Origin: Pseudoscleropodium purum
Taxonomy: Eukaryota; Streptophyta; Bryopsida; Hypnales; Brachytheciaceae
Direction of reading: 5' to 3'
DNA: 64,000 nucleotides
NCBI GenBank assembly: GCA_963969395.1
Contig: OZ017802.1
Span: 126,501 to 190,500, forward strand
Of the stretch, positions 61,258 through 64,000 are shown piece by piece (position 1 is the stretch's first letter; each line of letters begins with the position of its first letter). The notes under the pieces were generated by a model that saw only the letters and a program-made list of their open reading frames with translations, did no database searches and was not told the origin of the DNA. Made by a program: the position numbers and the translations under genes.

Positions 61258-62910
61258 TGTCGCAGCTTAAAATTTTGATTTTCTTAGCATGCACTAAAAT
61301 AGGAACAGAAACTAGCCATTAGGGAACCGGATCCGATTAGGTGAAGAAGGAAAACTCAAAACTAGCACAGAACATGAAGTAGTGGGCCTCTTAGATCTAA
61401 TCCGATCAGGAGTAACTATCGACGGAAACGGAATGCAACACGGATTAGGTCTAGGACCGGATTATGGGTGAAACGGATTCAAGATGACCAAACCGGAAAG
61501 GGTCCAGAGACTATATAAGGAGGAGCCTTCGCAGTCGCACCCCTTTTTACAAACTCGACCTTGAGCGCGCGTCGTAGAGTTTTTTTGCGTTTGTGTGCTG
61601 CAAGCTTTGATTCCGGTTGAGATTGGAGAGAGAAAGTGAGGAACGGAATCGGAACTTGAGTGAACTCTTTGAGCAGCTGGATCCGCAGAGCAGAAGCCCG
61701 ACAGTAGGATCTAGGGTTGTAGAGTAGATAGGATTTTGATTTGAGTTAGGAGTAGGAGCGGATCCGGATTGGGATCCGGCTCAACAGTATTAGGTTAGAC
61801 CGGAAGTTGAATTAGGGTGGCGGCGGACCCCCACGGGTTTTCCGCTCCGCTTTGTACTTTTAGGGTTTTTACCCTTTGTATATAAATCGGTTCCTGCAAT
61901 GGGAACTGGGAGTCTTCATTTTGCAAATCTCTTGTGCCTTTCTCTTCTCCTCATTGTGTGTCTCTCTCCAGCGCGACATGGTTGTATGATGTGGAATTAG
62001 GATGGTGTGAGCCGGTTTGTGAGTGATTTCTCCCCTTGGTGTTTTCTTTTCCGATTCTATATGCATGTGAGTAGGTATCTAAGAGTTGGGAGTGAACTTA
62101 GTTCCTCAGCACTTCTAGAGTTCCAGGTTCTGGGTGAGAAAGCCGTTGTTAGGCTAGGCGGGTAGGGAGGGATTCCTTAGTTGCGCTAGAACTCCCGGGT
62201 GGGAAATCCGGTCGAGTGTCCGATCTCCTGTGAGGTCTCACCACCTGTGTGGGTAAACGGAAGAACTTTAGTTGATGTTGGAACGGACGGGTACACTTGT
62301 AACCACCTATCTTCGCACGGATCGGAAGTAGCATCAAGGTCGTTGTAGTATGAGAGGGTTGAGTGTGGGGTCTTTGTGTGACCTACAACCCGGATTGCTA
62401 TCTGGGTTGTTGTGAAGGACCAAACCGGATCCGGATTAGCTTAGGAGTTTAGGAAGTAGGATAGTGGGTCTTCAGCCACTATAAGTCACGGAAGGAGTGG
62501 TGGGCCTACCACTCTCAAAATTAAGCGGCGACCCCTCTGATGGTGAAATAGAGGCAAAACTAAACCGGATAGGATTACGGATACAAGATGACCATCCCGA
62601 CTGGATTGGTCAGGACGGATTTCCAGGATCGGAAGTTGTGAGATCCTGGAATTTGGGTATTTGTATGGACCGGATAGTAAGTAGGACCGGAAGAAGGAGT
62701 AATCCGGTCTGTAGTTATCCGGTGGGGTGGTATTTCTGGTTCTAGATCTAGGACCGGAAAGTAAGATTGGGATACTGACTGAGCTTAACTGCTTAATAGA
62801 GCTAGATACTTCACAGGATCTCGTGGGTTCGATCTTTAGAGTCACTTAGTTATACTCTAGAGCGATTTTTGTGAGTATAATGGGGAATTGACCTGCCCTG
62901 TACTGCGACA
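61258..62910 (+). mobile_element. LTR-like unit with TATA box (1653 bp)
   Basis: The left end TGTCGCAG and right end CTGCGACA are inverted copies, extended to ten bases (GGTGTCGCAG...CTGCGACACC) by the flanking bases. Composition jumps to about half GC with many CCGGAT words. A CTATATAAGG TATA box at 61511-61520 and a second TTGTATATAAAT at about 61877 suggest plus-strand transcription. No 5-bp duplication is visible (TTTGG left, CCTGC right), so this may be one LTR of a rearranged element. It shares CTCTGATGGTGAAATAGAG with the tract at 11.7-13.1 kb. Confidence 0.45.
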
Positions 62911-63376
62911 CCTGCAAATCAATTGCAGCGACTTCAGTCACTGGCGCCACCACTTGCTTCCTCGCCAAGGGTACCTTTTTCTTCCCCTTTTCCAACTCAC
63001 AAGCGATGAACGCATTAGGTTCATTGCGCTCTATCTTCAAGAACTCCCAGCCCTGGATGAGGTCCCTACATTGGATGGCGTGTTTCCCGTGAACGTCATG
63101 CCCATCGACATTGACTTCTGTCCACAGACCTCCTCCGTGCACTTGTTCACCGGCAACTCCACCGCGAAATAATCGGCAACTCCATCTGTACTTCCCAGTG
63201 GCATCAAGCATATCATGACGTGCACGGAATCGCCAACAGCCATGACGGACAATACACTTTCTTTGCCAGGGGTCATGTTCCCTTTCAGCTTGAAGGAGCA
63301 TACGATCTCCACTGTCATGTCGGGTAACTGCCTCCAACATAGACCCCATTCTTAGATGGCCTCGATCGCTTGCCAT
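62911..63376 (-). pseudogene. Frameshifted gene fragment of unknown family
   Basis: From ATG 63318 the minus strand reads MTVEIVCSFKLKGNM, SVMAVGDSVHVMICLMPLG, YFAVELPVNKCTEEVCGQKS and NTPSNVGTSSRAG. Near 63045 the sense continues one frame over as EFLKIERNEPNAFIACELEK, ARKQVVAPVTEVAAIDLQ. One indel therefore breaks it. The ATTGATTTGCAG|GTG junction at 62912 could be a donor site, or the scar of the adjacent LTR-like unit. The domain family is not recognised. GC content is high, like a host exon. Confidence 0.45.
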
Positions 63377-63451
63377 GTTGCCCTCGGTGGATACCCGTCT
63401 CCCAATATCCGAGAGTTTGGGATTTGCTTTCCCAGAAGGCGGGCCAAGAGA

Positions 63452-63749
63452 GTCGGCTTCCTACAGAACAATACAATTGAACTCTCAGTACACTCACACT
63501 ATGCACCTTCACTTTGTGCATCCATTGTATCGGCTGCCAGCCGATACAACCTCTTAGTCCCTAAACCCTACCGTTGGAAGACATTTCTAGAAATTCCTAA
63601 GTCGGTTTCCTACAGAACAATACAATTGAATTCTCAGTACACTCACACTATGCACCTTCACTTTGTGCATCCACTTTATCGGCTGCCAGCCGATATAACC
63701 TCTCAGTCCCTAAACCCTACCGTCGGAAGACATTTCTAGAAATTCCTAT
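63452..63749. repeat. 149-bp tandem duplication
   Basis: Unit 1 (63452-63600) and unit 2 (63601-63749) are nearly identical. They share the CTACAGAACAATACAATTGA start, the ACTTTGTGCATCCA segment, a central palindrome and the GACATTTCTAGAAATTCCTA end. Only a handful of substitutions separate the copies, so the event is recent. Confidence 0.92.
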
Positions 63750-64000
63750 GTCAACCATCCCGGGATCATATCGGCTGCCAGCCGACATAGCTTAAGCTGA
63801 GGCTCCTAGTGAGTACTGAAATGTATGTCGGCTGCCAGCCGATATAGCAAGTAATAGGTGCCTCAGAATCTCAATGGCTATCCTATATGATATAGCAAAT
63901 GACAGTGTATCGGCTGGCAGTCGATACATGTAGTGAAAAGTACCTCTCAGTCGCCAAATCGGAGGACGCCATCGCCAATGGCCTCTGTCACTTATCGGCT
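63525..64000. repeat. Series of TATCGGCTG-C-CAGCCGATA palindromes
   Basis: Copies lie at 63528-63546 (extending to a perfect 25-base palindrome, 63525-63549), 63677-63695, 63769-63787 (one mismatch), 63826-63844 (one mismatch), 63908-63926 (central base G, one mismatch), and a partial copy at the window end (63993-64000). Sequence between copies 3 to 6 is unrelated, so these are not simply products of the 149-bp duplication. Confidence 0.9.

Noticed and set aside
61480..61900. Promoter of a host gene (TATA box, leader) rather than an LTR
   Set aside because: No downstream plus-strand coding sequence follows within the unit, and the tract is bounded by inverted ends and shares a motif with a second repeat copy. 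A host promoter is not fully excluded.
63452..64000. CRISPR-like array from regularly placed palindromes
   Set aside because: Spacing is irregular, the first interval is a 149-bp tandem duplication, and the setting is eukaryotic.

Overview
This window looks like nuclear DNA of a land plant with a large, repeat-rich genome. Three things point that way: one long multi-exon gene of the plant CW-type zinc-finger family with canonical GT-AG introns, very long AT-rich gene-free tracts, and layers of old transposon insertions. I cannot name the species. A gymnosperm, fern or lycophyte-sized genome would fit, but that is a guess.

Layout. (1) 1-6.4 kb, minus strand: the only clearly intact gene. It is a large nuclear CW-domain protein with nine coding exons visible, and its 3' part runs off the left edge. 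The exon phases join without a break into 1352 codons. Its GC-rich 5' leader and upstream region reach to about 6.9 kb, where composition changes sharply to AT-rich. (2) 7-48 kb: a repeat desert. Five loci carry an old fold-back repeat family (called B here, about 20.6-22.6, 25.0-27.3, 32.7-35.2, 38.5-43.4 and 46.6-48.2 kb). Other families are duplicated at 7.9/18.3 kb, 18.9/20.4/32.7 kb and 37.5/43.9 kb. Decayed coding sequences of unknown function lie at 13.1-17.5, 23.2-23.6, 24.2-24.7 and 36.1-36.6 kb. (3) Several young or readable insertions can be delimited from target duplications or sister copies: two hAT-like non-autonomous elements (15063-15339, which interrupts a relic gene, and 34339-34688), two solo-LTR-like elements in one copy of repeat B (38558-40375 and 40929-42385, each with a 5-bp duplication and TG...CA ends), a MITE-like element (22081-22353), a hairpin element (32008-32186) and a tiny poly(A)-tailed retroposed stub (55050-55126). 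(4) 48.2-52.5 kb: a locally duplicated, less AT-rich block without a recognisable gene. (5) 53.07-54.13 kb: a decayed gene that resembles Tet/JBP-like 2-oxoglutarate/Fe(II) dioxygenases, with the iron ligands readable but two stops and the expected Arg changed to Cys. (6) 61.3-62.9 kb: an LTR-like unit with a TATA box, apparently related to one at 11.7-13.1 kb. (7) 62.9-64.0 kb: a frameshifted gene fragment, a 149-bp tandem duplication and a series of 19-bp near-perfect palindromes (TATCGGCTG-C-CAGCCGATA).

Only the CW gene is likely to be a functioning host gene. The rest records transposon arrival, nested insertion, LTR-LTR recombination and point decay dominated by stop codons of the kind C-to-T or G-to-A change would give. 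All repeat boundaries not fixed by a target duplication are approximate because they were aligned by eye.
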